From positions 518 through 12,428 of the forward strand of contig MEWM01000135.1 of NCBI GenBank assembly GCA_001775355.1: 11,911 bases of DNA, read 5' to 3'. A program made the translations under genes and the position numbers. This stretch comes from a candidate division Zixibacteria bacterium RBG_16_43_9. Lineage in GTDB: Bacteria; Zixibacteria; MSB-5A5; RBG-16-43-9. The notes beneath the pieces were generated by a model. The model saw only the letters and a list, made by a program, of their open reading frames with translations, made no database searches and was not told the DNA's origin. The number at the start of each line of letters is the position of its first letter. The stretch's first letter is position 1. Positions 1-5,424 of this stretch are shown piece after piece.

Positions 1-990
1 TAACCCAGATTGATAATCCAGGGTCTTGGAATCGCTTAAGCCCATATAAGCATGCGTGGGTAGTCCGAAATATTTGCCGATCTGATTGTAAGACGAATCT
101 ATCATCATAGTCTCGATTGCGCCCATCGGGGTTGTGCCGGTCCTCATATCAAAGCATGCAGGAGAGCCTCCATAGATGATGGGTGAGCCTTTTTGGGCAA
201 GCTGATGGATAACAATCCCGCTCAGGTTCTCCGCAGTATGCTGGACTAATGCTCCAGCTAAGGTCACCGGTGCAGTCGCTCCTGTCAATGGCATCGAGAC
301 CAGTTCAGCCGGGATTCCGCTTTTAGCGCAATCGATCAGGTTCTGGCATGTCAGGTCACTCCATTTCAAAGGAGGAGAAGGGCAGCAGTCGAAGATGGCT
401 AAGGGCTTTTTCCTCAAGTTATCCTCTCCACCTCTTATGCTGACCAGCATATTTTTCATCACCTTAAAGCCTTCCTTAACAAAAGTCCCGGTGATAACTG
501 GCTTGGAAGAATATAAAAGCGAAATGAAGAGCCGATATCTATCTGCTATCTCCTTGGGCACATCCGAAGGAATCAGGGCAGTGCTCTGAGCTTTGAGGTA
601 TTTTAATCCATCGGTAAGCTGAGCAAACCTGATCAGATCAGAAGTGACCGGCTCTCTGATTTTATCTTTTTTTAAATCATAAATCCACAGAGCCGCAGAG
701 CCAGGGTCAAAATGTACATTGTACTCTTTCAAGTCTAAAGCTAAGTTCCCTTTTCGATCATAGACCTCTATCCCCTTCGGCGCTGTTTTCAGGCACTTTT
801 GCACCAGTTCACTTTTGATATAGATCCTTTTCTTTTTTTTGTCTACTTTTGCTCCGGCTTCTTCTAAAAGCTTCAGACCTTCTTTATTCTCCACAAATAC
901 CCCGATTTTTGAAAGAAGTTCTAAAGCTTCATCTATTATCTGTTCAATCCTTTTCCTGTCTAAAAGCTCCAATTTTGGGCGTCTATTCAA
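1..990 (-). CDS. MttB-like corrinoid methyltransferase (trimethylamine/betaine methyltransferase family), 3' end outside window
   Basis: An open frame of 330 codons runs without a stop from a TTG at 990 to the window edge, so the C-terminus is missing (the family is usually about 470-500 residues). Recognisable segments include an N-terminal helical part (EQIIDEALELLSKIGVFVEN), a central stretch with PLTGATAPVTLAGALVQHTA, then GSPIIYGGSPACFDMRTGT and YMGLSDSKTLDYQSGL at the visible end. These are typical of MttB/MtgB TIM-barrel enzymes, which move a methyl group from a quaternary or tertiary amine to a corrinoid protein. No in-frame TAG is present in the visible part, so pyrrolysine is not indicated, though the end is missing. 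Members without pyrrolysine include glycine betaine methyltransferases; the substrate cannot be told from sequence. It is the last gene after a corrinoid protein, a homocysteine methyltransferase and an activator protein, separated from them by a 197-bp gap holding a cruciform repeat. Confidence 0.85.
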   Translation of the reverse strand, partial: MNRRPKLELLDRKRIEQIIDEALELLSKIGVFVENKEGLKLLEEAGAKVDKKKKRIYIKSELVQKCLKTAPKGIEVYDRKGNLALDLKEYNVHFDPGSAALWIYDLKKDKIREPVTSDLIRFAQLTDGLKYLKAQSTALIPSDVPKEIADRYRLFISLLYSSKPVITGTFVKEGFKVMKNMLVSIRGGEDNLRKKPLAIFDCCPSPPLKWSDLTCQNLIDCAKSGIPAELVSMPLTGATAPVTLAGALVQHTAENLSGIVIHQLAQKGSPIIYGGSPACFDMRTGTTPMGAIETMMIDSSYNQIGKYFGLPTHAYMGLSDSKTLDYQSGL

Positions 991-993
991 GTT

Positions 994-1000
994 CCCTCCT
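994..1000 (-). promoter_or_regulatory. Shine-Dalgarno site fixing a TTG start for the MttB-like gene
   Basis: On the minus strand AGGAGGG lies three bases before TTG at 990. There is no nearby in-frame ATG or GTG with a comparable site, so TTG is the best start. No sigma-70 promoter was seen between this site and the preceding gene; the gap is mostly repeat. Confidence 0.7.
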
Positions 1001-1026
1001 ATCTTAAAAGCTACCCTAAAAGGCCA

Positions 1027-1169
1027 TGTTGGAAAAAGCCCATCCTGTCATTCTGAGGGAGTCCGCCTGCGGCGAGACGACCGAAGAATCCCTTTGATTC
1101 AGGTAGAGATTCTTCGTCTCGCCTTCGGCGGACTCAGAATGACACTCTCCTAGTTTCACTTTTTCAACA
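1027..1169. repeat. Nested inverted repeat (TGTCATTCTGAG family, paired copies) between activator gene and MttB-like gene
   Basis: The core, 1046-1144, starts with TGTCATTCTGAG and ends with its exact reverse complement. Further matching arms lie inside: AGTCCGCC (1060-1067) with GGCGGACT (1127-1134), GGCGAGACG (1071-1079) with CGTCTCGCC (1115-1123), and GAAGAATC (1083-1090) with GATTCTTC (1108-1115). The whole could form a long cruciform or RNA stem. An outer near-perfect pair, TGTTGGAAAAAG (1027-1038) and CTTTTTCAACA (1159-1169), encloses it, suggesting one repeat nested in another. It shares end motifs with the elements at 3585, 4717, 4816 and 6647. Confidence 0.9.
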
Positions 1170-1187
1170 GCCTCTAAAAGGGTCGCA

Positions 1188-1826
1188 CTACGTTTGGCGC
1201 TTCTTAAACCTGCACTTTTTTAAACCGCAAATCTCACAGGGGGTTGACCCTTTATCCCTAAAAGGATTTCTGCTTAAATTAGTTGCAAAAGAGACTGATT
1301 TCCGAGGTATCATCATAAAGGATCGATTCAATCGCACACCTATCTTCTCTGCAGGCAGAAGGTCAAAGATAAATCTCTGAGCTTCTAATTTCCAGCCCCC
1401 ATAACCTGGACTGAACCTGGTATTACCATAAAGTTTCTTTTTTTTAGCCTCATCCGCGATAACCTGATTGAGATGTTCAGCAGTAGATTCTGCTGCGACT
1501 GAGCCGATGGCATCCAGGATAACTGCTCTGGTTAACTCTTCCTGATTGGTCAATCGCTCAACCTGTTTCTCTAAAAGTTTGCCTATAGTACAGATGCATA
1601 AAGCTACCTTTTCGGCATTGAAAAAACATTCTTCAGGCAGTTCCCTGGATTCCCGGATGACAAAGATACCTTCAGGCTTAATCAAATCGCATGAAAAACT
1701 GATCATCTCCTCGACCAGCTTTTTAGACCTCTCCTTTATTTCCTCAGGTTTTGAGGTATGTCCTAACAGCCTGAGAATCTCTTGCTTGCTGACTTCTACT
1801 TGGAAATCTTTGATTATCTTAGCCAT
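1188..1826 (-). CDS. Stand-alone methionine synthase (MetH) activation-domain-like protein
   Basis: This 212-residue protein matches the reactivation domain found at the C-terminus of cobalamin-dependent methionine synthase, which binds AdoMet and helps re-methylate oxidised cob(II)alamin. Key parts are RFSPGYGGW (137-145), the AdoMet-binding RxxPGY region, followed by LEAQRFIFDLL, IGVRLNRSFMMIPRKSVSF (162-180). The tail carries a Cys cluster CEICGLKKC (C197, C200, C205) that could bind a metal or Fe-S cluster; this is inferred. It lies 39 bp after the homocysteine methyltransferase gene in the same direction. Free-standing activation proteins are known in bacteria whose MetH lacks this domain. 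Its likely job is keeping the neighbouring corrinoid protein in the active Co(I)/methyl state. The final codons and the TAG stop lie inside a repeat-derived 16-mer (1177-1192). The ribosome site is weak. Confidence 0.85.
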   Translation of the reverse strand: MAKIIKDFQVEVSKQEILRLLGHTSKPEEIKERSKKLVEEMISFSCDLIKPEGIFVIRESRELPEECFFNAEKVALCICTIGKLLEKQVERLTNQEELTRAVILDAIGSVAAESTAEHLNQVIADEAKKKKLYGNTRFSPGYGGWKLEAQRFIFDLLPAEKIGVRLNRSFMMIPRKSVSFATNLSRNPFRDKGSTPCEICGLKKCRFKKRQT

Positions 1827-1865
1827 CTTTTCAAATGCCTTGGAGTATAAAGCTTTAGCTTTATT

Positions 1866-2786
1866 CTATGATAAACCTAAAGGTTTATATTCCAGGGTCA
1901 TCAAACCTTTCTTCACCATTCTTATAAACTCCGGAGTTGTTCCACAGCAGCCGCCTGCAAAATGGACTCCGAGTTTTATCATTTTCAATACATCATTAGC
2001 GAAGGAAGCTGGTCTCTGGAGATAGACAGTTTTTCCTTTGACAAGTTTCGGCATTCCGGCATTGGGCTGGACGATTATGGGAAGCTTTGTGCTTTTCTTC
2101 ATAACCGAAGCCAGTTTTATCATCTCTTTGCTTCCCAGGGTACAGTTGGCTCCAACCACGTCTGCACCGGCTTGTTTGAGTTTTTTCAAGGAGGATGAGA
2201 CCTCATCTCCCATCAAAGTAAAATATCCCTTACTCTTTTTCTCAAAGGTCATGCAGATGAAAAGGGGAAGAGAAGAGACCTCTCTAACTCCTTCGATCGC
2301 GGCTAAGGCTTCCCGCAGATCATACATTGTCTCAACGGAGAAAAGGTCGATTCCTGCGGAGCGGAGAATTTCAGCTTGCTCTGAGAAGGCTTTCTTGAGG
2401 TCTTTATATTTTACCTTTCCCACTGGTTCTAAAAACTCACCTGTGGGACCGATATTGCCGGCAACATATTTACCATCCGGGCAAGCTTTTCTGGCGATTT
2501 TGACTGCGGTTTTATTTATCTTGTCCATCTTTTTTTCAATTCCGGATTTTTTCAACTTCAGGCTACTTGCGCCAAAGGTATTGGTCTGGATAACATCCGC
2601 ACCTGCCTGAATATATTTCTTATGAATCTTAAGAACTATTTCAGGCTGCGAAAGGTTCCACAGCTCAGGTGGGGTGCCGAAGGGTAACCCGTACGAGAAA
2701 AGCATGGTGCCCATAGCGCCATCAAATAAAAGCGCTCTCCGTCTGGACAAATCCAGTATAGATTTCTTACTTTCTTTTGGACTCAT
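1866..2786 (-). CDS. Homocysteine S-methyltransferase domain protein (MetH N-terminal module)
   Basis: A single-domain 306-residue zinc enzyme that activates homocysteine and accepts a methyl group, giving methionine. The family signatures are FDGAMGTML (21-29), QTNTFGASSLKL (67-78), GNIGPTGEFLEP (110-121), VETMYD (151-156), and the zinc-binding cysteines in GANC (Cys215) and GGCCGTTP (Cys280, Cys281). The layout equals the first module of MetH, but the protein stops where the folate-binding barrel would follow in MetH. Its start overlaps the upstream corrinoid protein gene by 20 bp, pointing to translational coupling and a working partnership. Family members acting alone with S-methylmethionine or betaine (MmuM, BHMT types) are alternatives, but the adjacent corrinoid protein favours methylcobalamin as donor. 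No folate-binding (pterin) domain is encoded in the visible cluster. Confidence 0.9.
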   Translation of the reverse strand: MSPKESKKSILDLSRRRALLFDGAMGTMLFSYGLPFGTPPELWNLSQPEIVLKIHKKYIQAGADVIQTNTFGASSLKLKKSGIEKKMDKINKTAVKIARKACPDGKYVAGNIGPTGEFLEPVGKVKYKDLKKAFSEQAEILRSAGIDLFSVETMYDLREALAAIEGVREVSSLPLFICMTFEKKSKGYFTLMGDEVSSSLKKLKQAGADVVGANCTLGSKEMIKLASVMKKSTKLPIIVQPNAGMPKLVKGKTVYLQRPASFANDVLKMIKLGVHFAGGCCGTTPEFIRMVKKGLMTLEYKPLGLS

Positions 2787-3462
2787 GTCCTATTTCCCTT
2801 TGAGCGACCTTAACTGCCGAGATAGCATTTTCTGCGTATAAATCTGCTCCGATCTCTTTTGCCCAGGATAGGCTGGCTGGTGCTCCGCCCACCATTACTT
2901 TAAGCTTTTTCCTGAGATTTGCTTTTTTCAATCCTTCTATTACTCGGATCTCATTTTGCATAGTGGTGGTAAGCAGGGAAGAAAGGCAGAGAAATCTAGG
3001 CTCATATTTTTTTGCCATTTTCACGAAATTGTCAGATTTTACGTCCACGCCCAGGTCGATCACCTCAAAACCATTGGCTGAAAGCATAGTTGCCACCAGG
3101 GTTTTCCCGATGTCGTGTATATCCCCCTCGATAGTGCCGATTATCACCCTGGGCAAATTTTTCCTCCCAGCTTTACTCTTCAAAATCGGTTCCTGCAGAA
3201 TTGAGATTCCAGCTTTTACTGCCTCTGCACCTAAGACTAACTCCGGCAGAAAACAGCTCCCCTGCTCCCACTTCTCACCTAATTTCTTTATACCTTGAAC
3301 CAGTCCCTTCTCAATTACCAGATAGGAGTCGTAGCCTGATTTGACAGCTTCCGTGGCAAGTTTTTCTGCCTTTTGTTTATCCCCTTCGAGAACTGCATTA
3401 TAGCATTCTTCCAGAAAATTTTTTAACTTTCTTTCCATTCGCTTTAGTTCCTCCATTTTCAC
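2767..3462 (-). CDS. Corrinoid (B12-binding) methyltransferase protein, MtgC/MtbC-like
   Basis: A 231-residue methyl carrier of the kind that shuttles methyl groups between two methyltransferases. Residues about 10-90 form the helical cap module (LVQGIKKLGEKWEQGSCFLPEL). Residues 104-225 form the Rossmann-like cobalamin domain, with DIHDIGK giving the cobalt ligand His116, then SSLLTTTM (161-168) and VGGAPAS (191-197), which contact the cobalamin tail. First gene of the operon, it overlaps the homocysteine methyltransferase gene. Start choice: the longest frame begins at GTG 3462 with an ATG two codons later, but neither has a clear ribosome site. An ATG at residue 9 (3438) follows GGAGG by 11 bases and fits the promoter at 3486-3515, so the mature product may be 8 residues shorter. 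Best matches in character are single-carbon carriers of methylamine, betaine and methanol systems. Confidence 0.9.
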   Translation of the reverse strand: MKMEELKRMERKLKNFLEECYNAVLEGDKQKAEKLATEAVKSGYDSYLVIEKGLVQGIKKLGEKWEQGSCFLPELVLGAEAVKAGISILQEPILKSKAGRKNLPRVIIGTIEGDIHDIGKTLVATMLSANGFEVIDLGVDVKSDNFVKMAKKYEPRFLCLSSLLTTTMQNEIRVIEGLKKANLRKKLKVMVGGAPASLSWAKEIGADLYAENAISAVKVAQREIGHESKRK

Positions 3463-3485
3463 TTTATATTCGTCAAAACCTTTCC

Positions 3486-3515
3486 ATAATAAGCAATGAA
3501 GCCTTGAGTTGTCAA
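3486..3515 (-). promoter_or_regulatory. Sigma-70-like promoter of the corrinoid/homocysteine methyltransferase operon
   Basis: On the minus strand a perfect -35 TTGACA (3510-3515) and a -10 TATTAT (3486-3491) are separated by 18 bp. Transcription would begin near 3479, leaving a leader of roughly 17 to 41 nt depending on the start codon. That is too short for a SAM or cobalamin riboswitch, so none is expected here. Confidence 0.6.
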
Positions 3516-3553
3516 TCAGATTTAAGCTTGATCCCGGTATTTTGCTAATGTAA

Positions 3554-3576
3554 GTCAGGAGCGCAAGGCTCCTGAC
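3554..3576. repeat. Hairpin repeat, 9-bp stem, upstream of the corrinoid operon
   Basis: GTCAGGAGC (3554-3562) and GCTCCTGAC (3568-3576) flank a 5-base loop. On the minus strand it is preceded by GTAG and followed by TTAC, like the GTAGG-flanked palindromes elsewhere in the window. It lies between two divergent promoters and downstream of neither gene, so a terminator role is unlikely. Confidence 0.7.
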
Positions 3577-3584
3577 CTACTTTC

Positions 3585-3671
3585 TGTCATGCTGAGTCCC
3601 CACAGGGGACGAAGCATCTAAAGCACCATTACAGATTCTTCGTTCCGCCTTTGGCGGAACTCAGAATGACA
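3585..3671. repeat. Paired inverted repeat, TGTCAT-CTGAG family, between divergent promoters
   Basis: TGTCATGCTGAG (3585-3596) faces CTCAGAATGACA (3660-3671), one mismatch in the 12-bp arms. Each arm encloses its own hairpin with a different core: GTCCCC-ACA-GGGGAC on the left and TTCCGCC-TTT-GGCGGAA on the right. Each arm then ends in GAAG(C/A)ATCT. The element is thus two head-to-head units of one repeat with unrelated but self-complementary cores. No gene lies in 3463-3769 apart from promoters and these repeats. Confidence 0.85.
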
Positions 3672-3716
3672 AATGAAGATGTACAAGCGTATTGCAATGA
3701 CCCTACAAAAAAATCC

Positions 3717-3745
3717 TTGACTCATTCAAAAATGCATTATATTAC
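3717..3745 (+). promoter_or_regulatory. Probable promoter of the SAM methyltransferase gene
   Basis: TTGACT (3717-3722) and TATTAC (3740-3745) are spaced 17 bp, giving a start near 3752, about 18 nt before the preferred ATG at 3770. An overlapping TATATT at 3738 has a shorter, less favourable 15-bp spacing. Confidence 0.45.
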
Positions 3746-3769
3746 GCTGGCAAAATGTCAGGAGAACAA

Positions 3770-4681
3770 ATGGCAAGGACAATTTCCGAAAGACTATCTA
3801 ACATCTTGGTTTGTCCATTTGACCACTCCAGATTAGCTCTCGAGCAGGCCAGGTTCAGTTGTCAGAAATGCAAACGGGAATTTCAACTCTCCGGTCGAAT
3901 CCCGATAATGCTTGATCCCGGGCTTCTTCAGGCGGATGTTCAGAAGGAAGATGAGGCTCGCAAGAAAGAGGAAATGGAGATATTTGATAATTTAAGCTCT
4001 TATCAGGATTTTATGAACCGTGCGTACTTGAGAGCCATTAAAGAAGATATTTCAAATTCCCTTTTGAGCTTCGATTTAAAGGATAAAGAAATTCTGGAGA
4101 TAGGTGCGGGAATCAGTCTTTTTGCGGGTAAATTAGCAGAGAGAAATCGGGTGGTCCTTACTGACATAAATGAGACTTTGCTTAATCAGAATCCGGAAAA
4201 TTGTGATCTGGTGGTAGCGGATGCTGAGAATCTTCCTTTTCCGGACAGAAGTTTTGATTTTATCTATCTGGTGGGGATTTTGCATCATCTACCTGATCAG
4301 AAAAAAGGGATGCAGGAGATAAAAAGGGTTCTGAAAGAGGACGGAAAAGTATTTATAAGTGAGCCGACCAAGTGGAGCGTCAATTTAATTTATTATCTGG
4401 GCAGAAAGCTGCTCATATTTCTTTTGGGCAAAAATTTCGTCAGAAAACTTGTGGGGTGTGGAACTCCGGATGAGGAATTCCTGGACACAAAAGAACTGAA
4501 GAAGGTTTTCTCAGATGACTTCCAGATTAAAATTAGGAAAATCTCTCCGATCCGGCTTCTGCCCATCAGATTTTTTGATAATCTGGGTTTCGTTCCGAAA
4601 ATAAACCATATCCTGGAGAAAATTCCGATAATCAAAAACTTCGGGGCGATTGCGCAGATAACGCTGTTGCCTAAAAGATAA
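3770..4681 (+). CDS. Class I SAM-dependent methyltransferase with N-terminal Trm112-like segment
   Basis: The protein (303 residues from ATG 3770) starts with a Trm112-like zinc-knuckle segment, LVCPFDHSRL then CQKCKREF, in which the usual second cysteine is Asp, a substitution seen in this family. A class I Rossmann methyltransferase core follows: EILEIGAGIS (motif I, SAM loop), VVLTDIN (acidic end of beta 2), DAENLPFPDRSFDFIYLVGILHHL (motifs II/III) and LKEDGKVFISEP. This is the methyltransferase-11/UbiE-like pattern of enzymes acting on small molecules or lipids; the substrate cannot be named. The C-terminal third has an amphipathic, basic stretch (LIYYLGRKLLIFLLGK) that might touch membranes. 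ATG 3770 is preferred over ATG 3755 because AGGAG (3760-3764) sits 5 bases before it. It is the only plus-strand protein gene in the window, flanked by repeats on both sides. Confidence 0.85.
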   Translation: MARTISERLSNILVCPFDHSRLALEQARFSCQKCKREFQLSGRIPIMLDPGLLQADVQKEDEARKKEEMEIFDNLSSYQDFMNRAYLRAIKEDISNSLLSFDLKDKEILEIGAGISLFAGKLAERNRVVLTDINETLLNQNPENCDLVVADAENLPFPDRSFDFIYLVGILHHLPDQKKGMQEIKRVLKEDGKVFISEPTKWSVNLIYYLGRKLLIFLLGKNFVRKLVGCGTPDEEFLDTKELKKVFSDDFQIKIRKISPIRLLPIRFFDNLGFVPKINHILEKIPIIKNFGAIAQITLLPKR

Positions 4682-4684
4682 CAG

Positions 4685-4712
4685 GTAGGGGCACGGCATG
4701 CCGTGCCCCTAC
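4685..4712. repeat. Perfect 28-bp palindrome (GTAGGGG family) after the methyltransferase gene
   Basis: The half-site GTAGGGGCACGGCA is followed directly by its exact reverse complement, then by ACAAAATG. The 13-mer CCCCTACAAAATG (4706-4718) recurs inverted at 6596-6608. It lies 3 bases after the gene stop and could form a strong RNA hairpin, but no T-run follows, so it is listed as a repeat and only possibly a terminator. Confidence 0.85.
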
Positions 4713-4716
4713 AAAA

Positions 4717-4799
4717 TGTCATTGCGAGGAGGTCATCTGACTGACGAAGCAATCTGTTGACGTAGAAGGATTGCTTCGCCCTGCGGGCTCGCAATGACG
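4717..4799. repeat. Paired inverted repeat, TGTCATTGCGAG subfamily
   Basis: TGTCATTGCGAG (4717-4728) faces CTCGCAATGACG (4788-4799), and GAAGCAATC (4746-4754) faces GATTGCTTC (4769-4777). The left arm holds GTCA-TC-TGAC, the right arm GCCC-TGC-GGGC, so the small hairpins differ but each is self-complementary. It abuts the 28-bp palindrome directly, sharing bases 4717-4718 with the conserved ACAAAATG tail. Confidence 0.85.
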
Positions 4800-4815
4800 T
4801 GGTATGGGAACAAAT

Positions 4816-4842
4816 TGTCATGCTGAGCGAAGCGAAGCATCT
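4816..4842. repeat. Solo unit of the TGTCAT-CTGAG repeat
   Basis: TGTCATGCTGAG, a short CGAAG core, then CGAAGCATCT: one arm of the paired elements without an inverted partner. It shows the minimal unit, with no internal hairpin core beyond repeated CGAAG. Confidence 0.75.
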
Positions 4843-4875
4843 AAATATCTTGTTTAGAGCGAGGAAAGAGGTAAC

Positions 4876-4942
4876 CCCACCTTGCCCTCAAGGTGGGTGA
4901 TCGACCCATGTTAAGGGCAACCCTACGGGCAGGCTATGGGTC
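4876..4942. repeat. Two tandem stem-loops with a possible alternative pairing, upstream of the tRNA promoter
   Basis: CCCACCTTG (4876-4884) pairs with CAAGGTGGG (4889-4897) around the loop CCCT. GACCCAT (4903-4909) pairs with ATGGGTC (4936-4942). In addition TTGCCCT (4882-4888) is complementary to AGGGCAA (4914-4920), so the first hairpin has a competing partner. No ORF or RNA family is recognised. It is probably another dispersed repeat, but no second copy is in the window. Confidence 0.5.
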
Positions 4943-4971
4943 TACCGGTTTTTAGGACAGACGGGAAAATC

Positions 4972-5000
4972 TTGACATTTATCTTTTTTGGACGTAATAT
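4972..5000 (+). promoter_or_regulatory. Sigma-70-like promoter for tRNA-Lys
   Basis: A perfect -35 TTGACA (4972-4977), a 17-bp spacer, and -10 TAATAT (4995-5000) point towards the tRNA. Transcription would begin around 5007, inside the repeat cassette that starts one base after the -10 box. Confidence 0.6.
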
Positions 5001-5084
5001 TTGGAGTGCATCATCCGTGATGATGCCTGAATGGAGTGCATCCCGCCAGGGGCGGGATGCTGCATCCAATTGGATGCACTCCAA
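5001..5084. repeat. Three-hairpin palindrome cassette in the tRNA-Lys leader
   Basis: Outer arms TTGGAGTGCATC (5001-5012) and GATGCACTCCAA (5073-5084) are exact reverse complements. Within them lie three stems built on GCATC: GCATCATC-CGT-GATGATGC (5008-5026), GCATCCCGCC-AGG-GGCGGGATGC (5038-5060) and the 18-bp perfect palindrome TGCATCCAATTGGATGCA (5061-5078). The word GGAGTGCATC occurs twice directly and once inverted. The cassette fills the space between the -10 box and a point 9 bp before the tRNA. Confidence 0.9.
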
Positions 5085-5093
5085 AAATCAATT

Positions 5094-5166
5094 GCGCCTT
5101 TAGCTCAGCTGGTAGAGCAACTGACTCTTAATCAGTGGGTCGCAGGTTCGATTCCTGCAAGGCGCA
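5094..5166 (+). tRNA. tRNA-Lys (anticodon CUU)
   Basis: A complete 73-base cloverleaf. The acceptor stem GCGCCTT (5094-5100) pairs with AAGGCGC (5159-5165), with discriminator A at 5166. The D stem is GCTC/GAGC (5103-5106, 5115-5118). The anticodon stem ACTGA/TCAGT encloses loop CTCTTAA, with anticodon CTT at 5127-5129. The T arm GCAGG-TTCGATT-CCTGC spans 5142-5158. The 3' CCA is not encoded. No intron or variable-arm extension is present. A good promoter lies upstream, separated by a repeat cassette. Confidence 0.97.
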
Positions 5167-5179
5167 CTATTTTGTTTTT

Positions 5180-5242
5180 CGTAGTGCGTCCGCCAAAGGC
5201 GGATTAGCCTCGCCTCAGCGACCCTGAAAGGGTCGCACTACG
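5180..5242. repeat. Three-way-junction inverted repeat just after tRNA-Lys
   Basis: Outer arms CGTAGTGCG (5180-5188) and CGCACTACG (5234-5242) enclose two perfect hairpins: TCCGCC-AAA-GGCGGA (5189-5203) and GCGACCCT-GAA-AGGGTCGC (5218-5236, sharing its last bases with the outer arm). The right-hand 16 bases AAAGGGTCGCACTACG recur at 1177-1192. The tRNA 3' end (CGCACTA, 5163-5169) also matches the outer arm, giving an alternative pairing with 5182-5188. Confidence 0.85.
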
Positions 5243-5300
5243 ATTATGGAAGAAGGAAAATAAGAACAAATGACGGATTATTTATAGAGGCGGGATCAAT

Positions 5301-5341
5301 CTCCTCTCCCCTTGTGGGAGAGGATTAAGGAGAGGGGGAGG
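5301..5341. repeat. Pyrimidine/purine inverted repeat
   Basis: TCCTCTCCC (5302-5310) and GGGAGAGGA (5316-5324) form a hairpin with loop CTTGT, followed by a second purine copy GGAGAGGGGGAGG. Similar strings are common between genes in many environmental genomes. The rest of 5243-5384 holds nothing recognisable. Confidence 0.65.
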
Positions 5342-5384
5342 AGAAGTAAGAGCAACCCCCGGTGCCTGCCCTGATTTTTTAAAA

Positions 5385-5405
5385 GGACAGAACAATGTTC
5401 TGTCC
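5385..5405 (-). terminator. Possible terminator (palindromic repeat) after the dehydrogenase gene
   Basis: GGACAGAACA and TGTTCTGTCC form a 10-bp stem around a single base, 19 bases downstream of the dehydrogenase stop on the minus strand, and are followed there by TTTT. The flank on the plus strand (CCCTACAAAATAC) matches the GTAGGGG palindrome family, so this may be a repeat that serves as a terminator. The T-run is short. Confidence 0.4.
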
Positions 5406-5424
5406 CTACAAAATACAAATACAT

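Noticed and set aside
1..990. Pyrrolysine (in-frame TAG) in the MttB-like gene
   Set aside because: No in-frame TAG occurs in the 330 visible codons. The C-terminal part is outside the window, so only the visible part is excluded.
839..1153. Plus-strand reading frame of 104 codons
   Set aside because: It is antisense to the MttB-like gene and runs into the cruciform repeat; its C-terminal half is repeat translation with no protein-like character.
3463..3485. SAM or cobalamin riboswitch before the corrinoid/homocysteine methyltransferase operon
   Set aside because: The promoter lies about 17-41 nt from the start codon, leaving no room for a riboswitch, and no such fold was seen further upstream.
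4393..4821. Minus-strand reading frame of 142 codons
   Set aside because: Antisense to the SAM methyltransferase and beginning inside two repeat elements; no ribosome site or family pattern.
5094..5242. Integrated element using tRNA-Lys as attachment site
   Set aside because: No integrase gene and no second direct copy of the tRNA 3' end were found; only a 7-base match to a repeat arm.
4685..5405. CRISPR array
   Set aside because: There are many repeats, but they are palindromes of several different types with irregular spacing and no set of equal spacers; no cas gene is present.
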